Of a stretch of 12,991 nucleotides of DNA, positions 1 through 7,333 are shown piece by piece. The DNA is from Bacteroidia bacterium. Lineage in GTDB: Bacteria > Bacteroidota > Bacteroidia > Flavobacteriales > Flavobacteriaceae. The notes under the pieces are model-generated. The model was not told where the DNA came from. It saw only the letters and a list, made by a program, of their open reading frames with translations, and did not search any database. The stretch covers positions 1 through 12,991 of the forward strand of contig JAHHLF010000012.1 in NCBI GenBank assembly GCA_018679315.1, read 5' to 3'. The first letter of the stretch is position 1. Each line of letters starts with the position of its first letter. Position numbers and translations under genes: made by a program.

Positions 1-1
1 G

Positions 2-2590
2 GAATTGGCATTTAATTTTAAGATCTACAACAAGATCGTGGAAGTCTTTTTCCCGGAGGTGGAGTTTGGCCCGAATACATTTATCAGAGGCAGTATCATT
101 TCTGACGAAGGGGATCTTAAACTTACTTTCCGTTCGCCCAACATTTCGGCTTTTGGAAATCACATGCAGAATATTGATGTGAAAATTGACAATAAGAATC
201 CCTTATTCAATACCTATGTTTCTGTTGCCGATGTGTCTACCGTCTACTATGATGTCAAGGATTTTAGCCTGATCAATACCACCCTGACCGATACGTTGTT
301 CTTTCGTACGGAATTTAAAGGGGGGAGTCTGTATAATGACAGTTATAATTTAAATTTCTATCACACTTTCAACGAGAATAATAATAGTGTGATCGGGCTG
401 AAACGATCAGATGTTAGCTTTAAGGGGAACACCTGGGTCTTGAATAAAGATGGAAATCAGCAGAACAAAGTAATCCTTAGCAGGAATCTCGACAGTGTCA
501 CTATCGATGAGATCGTCATGAATAATGATAATCGGGAACAGATCCGACTCAGGGGAAAACTCGCCGATTCTACTTATAAAGACCTGCAACTGCAATTCAA
601 AATAGTATCCCTGGATAAGATAGCACCGGCAATTGACAGCTTGAATCTTAGCGGAGAGGTCAATGGAAATCTGAATATCCTCCAAAAAGACAATGTATAC
701 CTGCCATCCTGTAATCTTGAAGTGGCAGATTTTGCGGTAAATGACCTGGAATTAGGAAAACTTAGCGTAGGGATCGTGGGAAATAAGGATCTCAGCGATT
801 TTGTAGTGAGCTCACAAATCGTTGAAAATGGACGTGAAAAATTAAATGTCATCGGAAATGTGATCAACAAGGGGGAGATACCTGAAGCCAACCTGATAGC
901 TTCCTTCGATAAATTTGCCTTAGAGCCTTTTAGCCCGCTTGGAGAAGGCGTTATTACCAATATACGAGGGAGCCTCAATGGCACCGTTCAGGTCCAGGGA
1001 GATATCCGGAATCCGGATATAGAAGGAAGGCTGGCATTGGATGAAGCGGGTATTGCCATCCCGTATTTAAATGTGGACTACGACTTTAACCGCAATGCGG
1101 ATGTAAGACTTACTGGGCAGACTTTCCGGTTCAACAATATTACCTTGACAGACATATCAGAAAAAACACGGGCTAAGATGAATGGTACCATTAAGCACAA
1201 ATTCTGGCAAGATTGGAGCCTCGATCTGGACCTTGCCACCCTGGATGACAGATTCCTCATTTTAGATACCGAATTTGAAGAAGAGGTATTATACTATGGC
1301 AGTGGCTTTGTGAACGGTACAGGGAAGATATTTGGCCCTACAAGGGCGCTGACCATAACTTTTGATGGGGCTACAGGTGCAGGTACGGAATTAAAAATAC
1401 CCATTAGCGATGTGGCCTCAGTAGGCGATTACTCCTTTATTAATTTCATAGAACGCGATCAAATTGAATCTGTAGATGTCCAACGAACACTGAGGGATTA
1501 CGAAGGACTGGAACTAGAATTCGATCTGGTAGTCACCCCTGATGCCGAGGTGGAGATAATTGTGGATCCCAAAACTGGAAGTTCCTTAAAAGGCACTGGG
1601 GAAGGGATTTTGTTGATTGAAATTAATACGAATGGTAAGTTTAATATGTTCGGGGATTTTGTAGTTGTCACCGGGGAGTACCGATACAGATTTGGTGGTA
1701 TTATTGATAAGACTTTTCAGGTGAAGCCGGGAGGTAGTATCGTCTGGGAACAAGATCCACTGGCAGCCCAATTGAATATGGAAGCTGTGTATTCGCTCAA
1801 TGCGAATCCTGCGCCTTTACTTGACAATAACTATGTCAATAGGATCCCGACAGATGTAGTGGTAAACCTAACAGACGAATTGGAACGTCCTACCATCGAT
1901 TTTAATATTGAATTTCCTGGTACCAGTTCGGTGTTTATATCGGAATTAGAGTATAAACTACAGGATCCAACAGTTGAAGAGCGCAATGCCTTCTTTTTAT
2001 TGGCGCAAGGAACTTTTGTGAATGAGGAAACCGGGATCACACAGCAGGCCGTCACTGGAAATTTGATCCAGACGGCTTCGGGATTACTAAATTCAGTTTT
2101 AAGCAGTGGCAATGACGCCCTTGATTTTGGAGTGTCTTATGAGCAAGGTTATTTAGATCCAACTGGTGCTAACGATTTTCGAGAAGACAGGATAGGGGTT
2201 ACTGTATCCACCAAGATCTCGGACAGAGTACTTATAAATGGCCGGTTCGGAGTACCGGTAGGTGGTGTTAGTGAGACCGTTGTGGCGGGGGATGTAGAAG
2301 TCCAGGTGCTTCTTAATGAAGAGGGGACCTTGAGAGCTAAGATCTTTAACAGGGAAAATGAGATTAATCAATTTCTGGGAGACCAACAAGGATATACGCA
2401 AGGGCTGGGTCTTTCCTATGAAGTAGATTTCAATAGTTTCAAAGAACTCATGAACAAGATTTTTGCCAAACGCGATGCAGAGCGCAGGAAGCGAAAGAAA
2501 GACTCTCTGGATATTTCTCAAAGAAGTGTTATGGGCAAAGACAGCTTGATCCAATTCCTGCCTAAAAAGAGTAGGCCTCCAAAGCGTTGA
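2..2590 (+). CDS. tamB: TamB-family translocation/assembly protein, C-terminal part (5' truncated by window edge)
   Basis: The reading frame is open from the first bases and the protein clearly begins upstream, so only about 862 C-terminal residues are seen. The TTG at position 5 is not a credible start. TamB proteins are long periplasmic beta-rich proteins, anchored in the inner membrane, that work with BamA-like outer-membrane partners in outer-membrane protein insertion and in anterograde lipid transport. The sequence shows the expected repetitive beta-strand pattern and, around nt 1590-1790, the conserved TamB C-terminal (DUF490) region with motifs such as GEYRYRFGG and IVWEQDPLAAQLNMEAVY. 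A second conserved patch near nt 2120-2270 (DFGVSYEQGY, then DRVLINGRFGVP) follows. The protein ends in a short basic tail rich in Lys and Arg. Family assignment is firm; the exact substrate is unknown. The usual Bacteroidota partner TamL would be expected upstream but is outside the window. Confidence 0.9.
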   Translation, partial: ELAFNFKIYNKIVEVFFPEVEFGPNTFIRGSIISDEGDLKLTFRSPNISAFGNHMQNIDVKIDNKNPLFNTYVSVADVSTVYYDVKDFSLINTTLTDTLFFRTEFKGGSLYNDSYNLNFYHTFNENNNSVIGLKRSDVSFKGNTWVLNKDGNQQNKVILSRNLDSVTIDEIVMNNDNREQIRLRGKLADSTYKDLQLQFKIVSLDKIAPAIDSLNLSGEVNGNLNILQKDNVYLPSCNLEVADFAVNDLELGKLSVGIVGNKDLSDFVVSSQIVENGREKLNVIGNVINKGEIPEANLIASFDKFALEPFSPLGEGVITNIRGSLNGTVQVQGDIRNPDIEGRLALDEAGIAIPYLNVDYDFNRNADVRLTGQTFRFNNITLTDISEKTRAKMNGTIKHKFWQDWSLDLDLATLDDRFLILDTEFEEEVLYYGSGFVNGTGKIFGPTRALTITFDGATGAGTELKIPISDVASVGDYSFINFIERDQIESVDVQRTLRDYEGLELEFDLVVTPDAEVEIIVDPKTGSSLKGTGEGILLIEINTNGKFNMFGDFVVVTGEYRYRFGGIIDKTFQVKPGGSIVWEQDPLAAQLNMEAVYSLNANPAPLLDNNYVNRIPTDVVVNLTDELERPTIDFNIEFPGTSSVFISELEYKLQDPTVEERNAFFLLAQGTFVNEETGITQQAVTGNLIQTASGLLNSVLSSGNDALDFGVSYEQGYLDPTGANDFREDRIGVTVSTKISDRVLINGRFGVPVGGVSETVVAGDVEVQVLLNEEGTLRAKIFNRENEINQFLGDQQGYTQGLGLSYEVDFNSFKELMNKIFAKRDAERRKRKKDSLDISQRSVMGKDSLIQFLPKKSRPPKR

Positions 2591-2598
2591 GTAAAACA

Positions 2599-2625
2599 AG
2601 GAAAGCCCCCTAATGAGGCTTTCCT
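2599..2625. terminator. Bidirectional intrinsic terminator between tamB and the aldolase gene
   Basis: A perfect 9-bp stem, AGGAAAGCC at 2599-2607 and GGCTTTCCT at 2617-2625, encloses a 9-base loop. It lies 8 bases after the tamB stop and 18 bases beyond the aldolase stop, between two convergent genes. The flank on the minus-strand side reads as T-rich (TTGTTTTAC), and a TTTTT run lies a little further along on the plus side. The position and symmetry suit a hairpin that ends both transcripts. Termination itself is inferred. Confidence 0.75.
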
Positions 2626-2643
2626 ATACAATATGAACTATTT

Positions 2644-3696
2644 TTAAGCGATTGTAATGCCGGTATCCAGGTACACATCCTGAATGGCATTGAGTAAGCT
2701 GACTCCTTCCTTCATCGGTTTCTGGAAAGCCTTTCGGCCGGATATCAAGCCCATACCTCCTGCACGTTTATTGATTACGGCAGTTTTAACCGCCTGTGCC
2801 AAGTCATTCTCGCCTGATGCTCCGCCAGAATTTATCAGTCCGGCCCGACCCATCAGACAGTTAGCTACCTGGTAGCGGGTGAGATCAATTGGGTGATCAG
2901 AACTCAATTCAGAATAAACCTTATCATGTGTTTTGGCAAAATTAATTGCTTTAAAGCCACCGTTGTTCTCAGCTTGTTTTTGTTTTACAATATCGGCCTG
3001 GATAGTTGAGGCCAGGTGGTTGGCCTGTCCGGTAATATCCGCTGATACGTGATAGTCCTTACCATCTTTCTTGAAATCGGAATTCCTCAGATAAGCCCAA
3101 AGAACAGTAACCATACCTAGTTCATGAGCATATTCGAAGGCTTCGGTGATCTCCTGTATTTGTCGGTTGCTTTCCGGTGATCCGAAATAGATCGTTGCCC
3201 CGACGGCAATGCACCCCATCTCAAAAGCCTGATCGATACTGGCAAACATGATTTGATCAAATTTATTGGGATAGGTGAGAAGTTCGTTGTGATTCAATTT
3301 CAACAGGAAGGGAATTTTATGTGCATACTTGCGGGATACTGATCCGAGTACTCCTAAAGTAGATGCAACGGCGTTACATCCGCCTTCCATAGCGAGTTCA
3401 ACAATATTAGCAGGATCGAAGTATATGGGATTGGGCGCAAAGGAAGCACCGGCCGTGTGTTCTATCCCCTGGTCAACAGGTAGAATGGAAACATACCCTG
3501 TTCCGCCGAGCCTTCCGGAGTTGAAGAGAGTCTGCATATTCCGCAGAACGGTAGGGCTCCGGTCTGATGGGCCCATTACCCGATCTACAAAGTCAGGACC
3601 TGGCAGGTGTATCTGTTTTTTTGATATGGTTTTACAACTGTGATTCAGCAAAAAATCAGCATCTTTTCCTAATATTTTATCAATGTTGGTAGACAT
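2644..3696 (-). CDS. fbaB: Class I fructose-bisphosphate aldolase (FbaB/DhnA type)
   Basis: This enzyme reversibly cleaves fructose-1,6-bisphosphate to dihydroxyacetone phosphate and glyceraldehyde-3-phosphate in the cytoplasm. The 350-residue protein has the same length as E. coli FbaB and, from memory, aligns along its whole length. Shared blocks are ILPVDQGIEH (71-80), KLNHNELLTYPN (133-144), GATIYFGSPES (166-176), the Schiff-base region ADIVKQK (234-240, with Lys238 the likely catalytic lysine by comparison with archaeal-type class I aldolases), and the phosphate-binding segments GLINSGGASGE (286-296) and GGMGLISGRKAF (313-324). It needs no metal, unlike class II enzymes. It is divergent from a phosphofructokinase whose product is its substrate, and convergent with tamB. 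The ATG at 3694-3696 matches the FbaB N-terminus (ILGKDADFLLNH). No frameshift or missing key residue is seen. Confidence 0.96.
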   Translation of the reverse strand: MSTNIDKILGKDADFLLNHSCKTISKKQIHLPGPDFVDRVMGPSDRSPTVLRNMQTLFNSGRLGGTGYVSILPVDQGIEHTAGASFAPNPIYFDPANIVELAMEGGCNAVASTLGVLGSVSRKYAHKIPFLLKLNHNELLTYPNKFDQIMFASIDQAFEMGCIAVGATIYFGSPESNRQIQEITEAFEYAHELGMVTVLWAYLRNSDFKKDGKDYHVSADITGQANHLASTIQADIVKQKQAENNGGFKAINFAKTHDKVYSELSSDHPIDLTRYQVANCLMGRAGLINSGGASGENDLAQAVKTAVINKRAGGMGLISGRKAFQKPMKEGVSLLNAIQDVYLDTGITIA

Positions 3697-3721
3697 ATTG
3701 GTGAAGTTTTCAATGAAGTAT

Positions 3722-3729
3722 TAAAGATA
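3722..3729 (-). promoter_or_regulatory. Possible -7 box of the aldolase gene
   Basis: On the minus strand the bases read TATCTTTA, close to the Bacteroidota -7 consensus TAnnTTTG, 25 bases before the aldolase ATG. No convincing TTG element is seen at the usual -33 distance, so this is a weak candidate based on position and partial match. Confidence 0.25.
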
Positions 3730-3819
3730 CATCGAAAAGCAGATTTTTTTGTCATTTATCACAGCTATTTTTTCCTGAAACCGGACTAATTTCTCGAGTA
3801 AATTTCATACATTGAAGTA

Positions 3820-3845
3820 CCTTGTTCTGCCAAGGATTTTTTTTT
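3820..3845 (+). promoter_or_regulatory. Hairpin plus nine-T run in the leader of the first phosphofructokinase
   Basis: CCTTG (3820-3824) and CAAGG (3831-3835) form a 5-bp stem with a 6-base loop. It is followed by A and nine consecutive T (3837-3845), 23 bases before the ATG at 3869. This has the form of a short intrinsic terminator inside the leader of the gene. It could be a leader attenuator, an unrelated hairpin, or simply an A/T-rich leader. The stem is short, so function is uncertain. Confidence 0.35.
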
Positions 3846-3868
3846 GTTTCATTAAACCAACATGAGCA

Positions 3869-5071
3869 ATGGCTAACGTAAATAAAATTAAAGGGACAAT
3901 TGGAATATTAACTGGGGGAGGAGATGTGCCGGGCCTAAATCCGGCGATCCGGGCGGTAACTTTCCGGGCCCTGCGAGAGGGCTATCGGGTAATTGGTTTT
4001 AAAAGAGGATGGGCCGGGTTGATCGATATTATCCGGGATAAAAAATATGATAACAGCAATAATTTTGTTAATCTATCCCAGGCTGTAGTAAATAAAGCAG
4101 CACGTACCGGAGGTACGTTCTTGCATACGTCACGTACCCGTCCAAGCCATGTGTCCAAAGACACTGTTCCTGAGCATTTAAGGGACAGTTACAGTGAGGA
4201 TATCAATGATCTGACAAGCGAAGTCATTAAAAACCTTGAGTGGCTTGGTGTAGATTATCTCATTCCGATCGGAGGCGATGATACATTGAGTTATGGGGTT
4301 CACCTCTTCAAACAAGGGTTAAAGATAATGGCCATACCGAAGACAATGGACAATGATGTTCCGGGAACGGATTATTGTTTAGGCTTCAGTACTTGCGTCA
4401 CCCGTACCATCAGCCTCACGAACAGCCTTAGGACCGCTGCAGGTTCACATGAGCGATTCCTGGTCCTAGAAGTATTTGGCCGTTATGCCGGTTTTACAGC
4501 AATGTTACCCACTTTAGCAGGCGCCGCACACCGCTGTCTAATACCTGAAGTTCCTTTCAATATTGATAGGTTGGCAGGACTACTCACTGAAGATCGTAAT
4601 CTTAATCCGAGTAAGTATTCTATAGTTCTTGTGTCTGAAGGTGCCACCTTCGAAGGCGGACAAATGATGTTTGAGGGACAAGAAAAGGATGCATTTGGAC
4701 ATGCCAAACTTGGTGGAATTGGAGATGAGGTCTCGGACGCTCTCAAACGCGTATCTCCAAAATTTAATAATGGTAAGCCTGTGAATGTGATCAATCAGAA
4801 ACTGGGATACCTGGTTAGGTGTGGAGATCCGGACTTTATAGATTCAGTAGTACCCACAGCCTATGGGAACCTCGCACTCGACCTTATCCTTAGTGGCATC
4901 GATGGCAGAATGGTGGTTCTAAAAAATGGCCGCTATGACCACGTACCTGTGGAAGTGGTCACGGAAACCAAGAAATTTGTGAACGTGGATAAATTTTATA
5001 ATACGGAAAAGTACCATCCCTATTACAAGAATTTTGAGATGCTGCCGCTATTCATTATGACCAATGATTAA
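3869..5071 (+). CDS. pfp: 6-phosphofructokinase, probably pyrophosphate-dependent
   Basis: The protein phosphorylates fructose-6-phosphate to fructose-1,6-bisphosphate. The 400-residue sequence has the phosphofructokinase fold signature: GGGDVPGLNPAIRAV (16-30), IGGDDTLSYG (134-143), IPKTMDND (156-163, catalytic Asp161), FGRYAGF (203-209) and GYLVRCGDPD (313-322). Two positions that decide the phosphoryl donor point to pyrophosphate. Asp138 (GGDD instead of GGDG) and Lys158 (PKT instead of PGT) correspond to the Asp/Lys pair known from PPi-dependent enzymes such as that of Entamoeba histolytica. Such enzymes are usually reversible. The second effector-site arginine of E. coli PfkA is replaced (Phe32), which suggests little allosteric control at that site. 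The ATG at 3869 is chosen because an upstream ATG at 3862 is out of frame and stops after four codons. It is divergent from the aldolase gene and probably has its own transcript. Donor specificity is inferred from residues only. Confidence 0.9.
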   Translation: MANVNKIKGTIGILTGGGDVPGLNPAIRAVTFRALREGYRVIGFKRGWAGLIDIIRDKKYDNSNNFVNLSQAVVNKAARTGGTFLHTSRTRPSHVSKDTVPEHLRDSYSEDINDLTSEVIKNLEWLGVDYLIPIGGDDTLSYGVHLFKQGLKIMAIPKTMDNDVPGTDYCLGFSTCVTRTISLTNSLRTAAGSHERFLVLEVFGRYAGFTAMLPTLAGAAHRCLIPEVPFNIDRLAGLLTEDRNLNPSKYSIVLVSEGATFEGGQMMFEGQEKDAFGHAKLGGIGDEVSDALKRVSPKFNNGKPVNVINQKLGYLVRCGDPDFIDSVVPTAYGNLALDLILSGIDGRMVVLKNGRYDHVPVEVVTETKKFVNVDKFYNTEKYHPYYKNFEMLPLFIMTND

Positions 5072-5077
5072 CTACAT

Positions 5078-5113
5078 TGATCTGTCGGTACTAAGCAGAT
5101 CAGCCCATTTTTA
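5078..5113 (+). terminator. Candidate intrinsic terminator after the first phosphofructokinase
   Basis: TGATCTG (5078-5084) pairs with CAGATCA (5096-5102) to give a 7-bp stem with an 11-base loop, starting 6 bases after the stop codon. The sequence CCC and then ATTTTTATT follows. The stem is rather A/T-rich and the T-run is not immediate, so this is a moderate candidate. If real, it separates the two phosphofructokinase transcripts. Confidence 0.4.
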
Positions 5114-5183
5114 TTCTTGCTTGATTTGAAATCTTGGATCTAGCCTAAATTTCCTATAGTAGAGAGCATCGGAATTCTCACTT

Positions 5184-5191
5184 TATATTTG
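5184..5191 (+). promoter_or_regulatory. Candidate -7 promoter box upstream of pfkA
   Basis: TATATTTG is an exact match to the Bacteroidota -7 consensus TAnnTTTG, 81 bases before the pfkA ATG. No clear TTG is found about 19-21 bases further upstream, so the -33 half is weak or absent. If used, it gives a leader of about 75 bases that contains the two hairpins at 5207-5259. Confidence 0.4.
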
Positions 5192-5206
5192 AATGGAGAA
5201 CATCGT

Positions 5207-5259
5207 AATTGGTAGCTTTTCCAATTCATTATTTGCCTGAAGTTTGCTAGTTTAGCAGA
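5207..5259 (+). promoter_or_regulatory. Two tandem hairpins in the pfkA leader
   Basis: First hairpin: AATTGG (5207-5212) with CCAATT (5221-5226), loop of 8. Second hairpin: TTTGCTA (5243-5249) with TAGCAGA (5253-5259), loop GTT, one T-G wobble, followed by TTCAATTTTTA and then the ATG at 5273. Both are small and A/T-rich. They may affect translation or early termination, but chance pairing in A/T-rich DNA is possible. Confidence 0.3.
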
Positions 5260-5272
5260 TTCAATTTTTAGC

Positions 5273-6262
5273 ATGAGCAGGAAAATCGAAAAGATAGGTG
5301 TATTTACATCCGGAGGGGATTCTCCCGGGATGAATGCAGCCATCCGGGCAGTGGTTAGATCCTCTGCTTTCTGGGAGAGAGAATCTATGGGGATCTATCG
5401 CGGATACGATGGTATGATAACGGGTGACATCGTGCCTTTGAACGCGAGAAGCGTAAATAACATAATCAATAGGGGAGGTACATTCCTCAAATCGGCCAGA
5501 TGTCCTGAATTTCGGACAGCAGAAGGCAGGAAAAAAGCATACGATCAGCTACAGGTTGCTGGCATTAATGCCTTAGTAGTGATAGGGGGAGACGGTAGTC
5601 TTACCGGGGCAGATATATTTCACGGTGAATATGGAATACCTTTTATTGGGATACCTGGAACCATTGATAACGATATCTTCGGAACAAGGGTCACCCTTGG
5701 TTTCGATACTGCCTTGAACACCGTAGTTGAGGCCATAGATAAAATCCGGGATACAGCCAGTTCACACCATCGCCTCTTTTTTGTTGAAGTTATGGGACGT
5801 GATGTTGGCCATATCGCCCTAAACGCAGGTTTAGGTGCAGGTGCGGAAGAGATCCTTATCCCAGAAGAAGACCTTGGTTTGAGTCGGCTACTGGATTCGC
5901 TTGAGCGTAGTAGAAGAAGAGGTAAATCTTCTAGTATTGTAGTAGTAGCCGAGGGAGATCGTACAACAGGGAAAAATGTGTATGAATTGAAGGCCTATGT
6001 AGAAAAAAACCTTCCGGAGTATGATGTTCGGGTAAGTGTACTGGGGCATATGCAACGAGGCGGGGCCCCAACTTGTTTTGACCGCGTACTGGCAAGTCGC
6101 ATGGGCGTAAAGGCTGTAGAAGCCCTGATCGATGGTAAATCAAATTTAATGGTAGGGATCCACGATAACGAAATAATCCTGACACCCGTTAAGGAAGCCA
6201 TAAAAGGTCAGACCAAGATCGATAAGGAACTGATACGGGTTTCGGATATTATGACATTATAA
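5273..6262 (+). CDS. pfkA: ATP-dependent 6-phosphofructokinase
   Basis: This is a cytoplasmic glycolytic enzyme that converts fructose-6-phosphate and ATP to fructose-1,6-bisphosphate and ADP. At 329 residues it is close to the 320 of E. coli PfkA. Visible motifs are the ATP-binding FTSGGDSPGMNAAIRAVVR (11-29), VIGGDGSLTGA (103-113), the catalytic IPGTIDND (127-134, Asp132 matching E. coli Asp127), the substrate region VEVMGRDVGH (171-180), VVAEG (224-228) and VLGHMQRGG (256-264). Gly108 and Gly129 are the glycines typical of ATP users, in contrast to the neighbouring enzyme. The arginines matching E. coli effector-site Arg21 and Arg25 are present (Arg25, Arg29), so allosteric control by nucleotides or phosphoenolpyruvate is possible. 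The GAPDH gene follows after 35 bases, which suggests co-transcription. The ATG start leaves the usual short N-terminus before the first glycine-rich loop. Confidence 0.96.
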   Translation: MSRKIEKIGVFTSGGDSPGMNAAIRAVVRSSAFWERESMGIYRGYDGMITGDIVPLNARSVNNIINRGGTFLKSARCPEFRTAEGRKKAYDQLQVAGINALVVIGGDGSLTGADIFHGEYGIPFIGIPGTIDNDIFGTRVTLGFDTALNTVVEAIDKIRDTASSHHRLFFVEVMGRDVGHIALNAGLGAGAEEILIPEEDLGLSRLLDSLERSRRRGKSSSIVVVAEGDRTTGKNVYELKAYVEKNLPEYDVRVSVLGHMQRGGAPTCFDRVLASRMGVKAVEALIDGKSNLMVGIHDNEIILTPVKEAIKGQTKIDKELIRVSDIMTL

Positions 6263-6297
6263 AAATCAACTAAAATAATAATCAAAAAGAATTGAAA

Positions 6298-7299
6298 ATG
6301 GCAACAATTAAGATAGGGATCAATGGGTTTGGAAGGATTGGCAGACTGGTATTCAGAGCAACTCTGGACCGCCCAAATGTAGATGTAGTAGCTATCAACG
6401 ACCTACTTGACGTTGAGCAGCTTGCTTACCTCCTGGAATACGATTCCGTACACGGGAGATTTAAGGGCACGATCAGCATAAAAGATGGTCACCTCGTAGT
6501 CAATGGAAATACGATCCGAGTTACGGCAGAAAAAGATCCTACAGCCCTTAAATGGGATGCTGTAGGTGCAGACCTGGTAATGGAATGTACCGGGATATTC
6601 ACCACAATGGAAACAGCCCAACTTCATATTGATGGGGGAGCGAAAAAAGTGCTGATCTCTGCACCGTCCAAAGATGTACCTATGTTTGTCATGGGTGTGA
6701 ACCATCAGGATGTAAAAGCAACAGATACTATTATTTCCAATGCATCCTGTACAACGAATTGCCTGGCTCCGATCGCTAAGGTTTTGAACGATGAATTCGG
6801 TATTGAAGAAGGCTTGATGACTACTATTCATGCAGCTACAGCCACTCAACAGACTGTAGATGCACCGTCACGTAAAAACTATCGTTTAGGGCGAAGCGCC
6901 TTGTTAAACATTATCCCGACCTCTACAGGGGCCGCGGTTGCTGTAACCAAGGTGATTCCGGAATTGAAGGGTAAATTAACCGGAATGGCTTTCCGCGTAC
7001 CCACCGCTGATGTTTCTGCAGTTGACTTAACAGTTCGACTAGAAAAAGAAACTTCTTATGATGAGATCAAATCTGTGGTAAAGAAAGCTTCAGAAGGAAA
7101 ATTTAAAGGGATAATAGGGTACACGGATGAAGCTGTAGTGTCACAGGATTTCGTCGGAGACGCCAGAACCAGCATCTTTGATGCAGGCGCAGGAATAGAA
7201 TTGAATTCAAAGTTCTTCAAATTGATCTCCTGGTATGATAATGAAGCGGGGTATTCCAATAAATTGGTTGACCTGGCTGAATATGCGGCATCTTTATAG
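6298..7299 (+). CDS. gap: Type I glyceraldehyde-3-phosphate dehydrogenase
   Basis: It oxidises and phosphorylates glyceraldehyde-3-phosphate to 1,3-bisphosphoglycerate in the cytoplasm, reducing NAD+. The 333-residue protein has the Rossmann motif INGFGRIGR (8-16), the catalytic SNASCTTNC (147-155, Cys151), the paired histidine in TTIHAATATQ (175-184, His178), the phosphate-site STG (209-211) and MAFRVPTADVS (230-240, Arg233), and the C-terminal WYDNEAGYSNK (312-322). Asn34-Asp35-Leu36 after the second strand suggests NAD rather than NADP. I chose the ATG at 6298 over an in-frame TTG two codons earlier because it gives the standard N-terminus. One oddity is the segment NYRLGRSALLNIIPTSTGAAVA (split here as NYRLGRSALL then NIIPTSTGAAVA, 194-215), where many bacterial enzymes read DWRGGR...NIIPSSTGAAKA. 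It sits between pfkA and a sugar kinase with short gaps. Confidence 0.96.
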   Translation: MATIKIGINGFGRIGRLVFRATLDRPNVDVVAINDLLDVEQLAYLLEYDSVHGRFKGTISIKDGHLVVNGNTIRVTAEKDPTALKWDAVGADLVMECTGIFTTMETAQLHIDGGAKKVLISAPSKDVPMFVMGVNHQDVKATDTIISNASCTTNCLAPIAKVLNDEFGIEEGLMTTIHAATATQQTVDAPSRKNYRLGRSALLNIIPTSTGAAVAVTKVIPELKGKLTGMAFRVPTADVSAVDLTVRLEKETSYDEIKSVVKKASEGKFKGIIGYTDEAVVSQDFVGDARTSIFDAGAGIELNSKFFKLISWYDNEAGYSNKLVDLAEYAASL

Positions 7300-7333
7300 G
7301 CCACACTGAGTAACCAATTAAACAAATAGACGT

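Noticed and set aside
6292..6297. TTG start two codons upstream of the GAPDH ATG
   Set aside because: The ATG at 6298 gives the standard GAPDH N-terminus, and the extra two codons belong to the A-rich leader.
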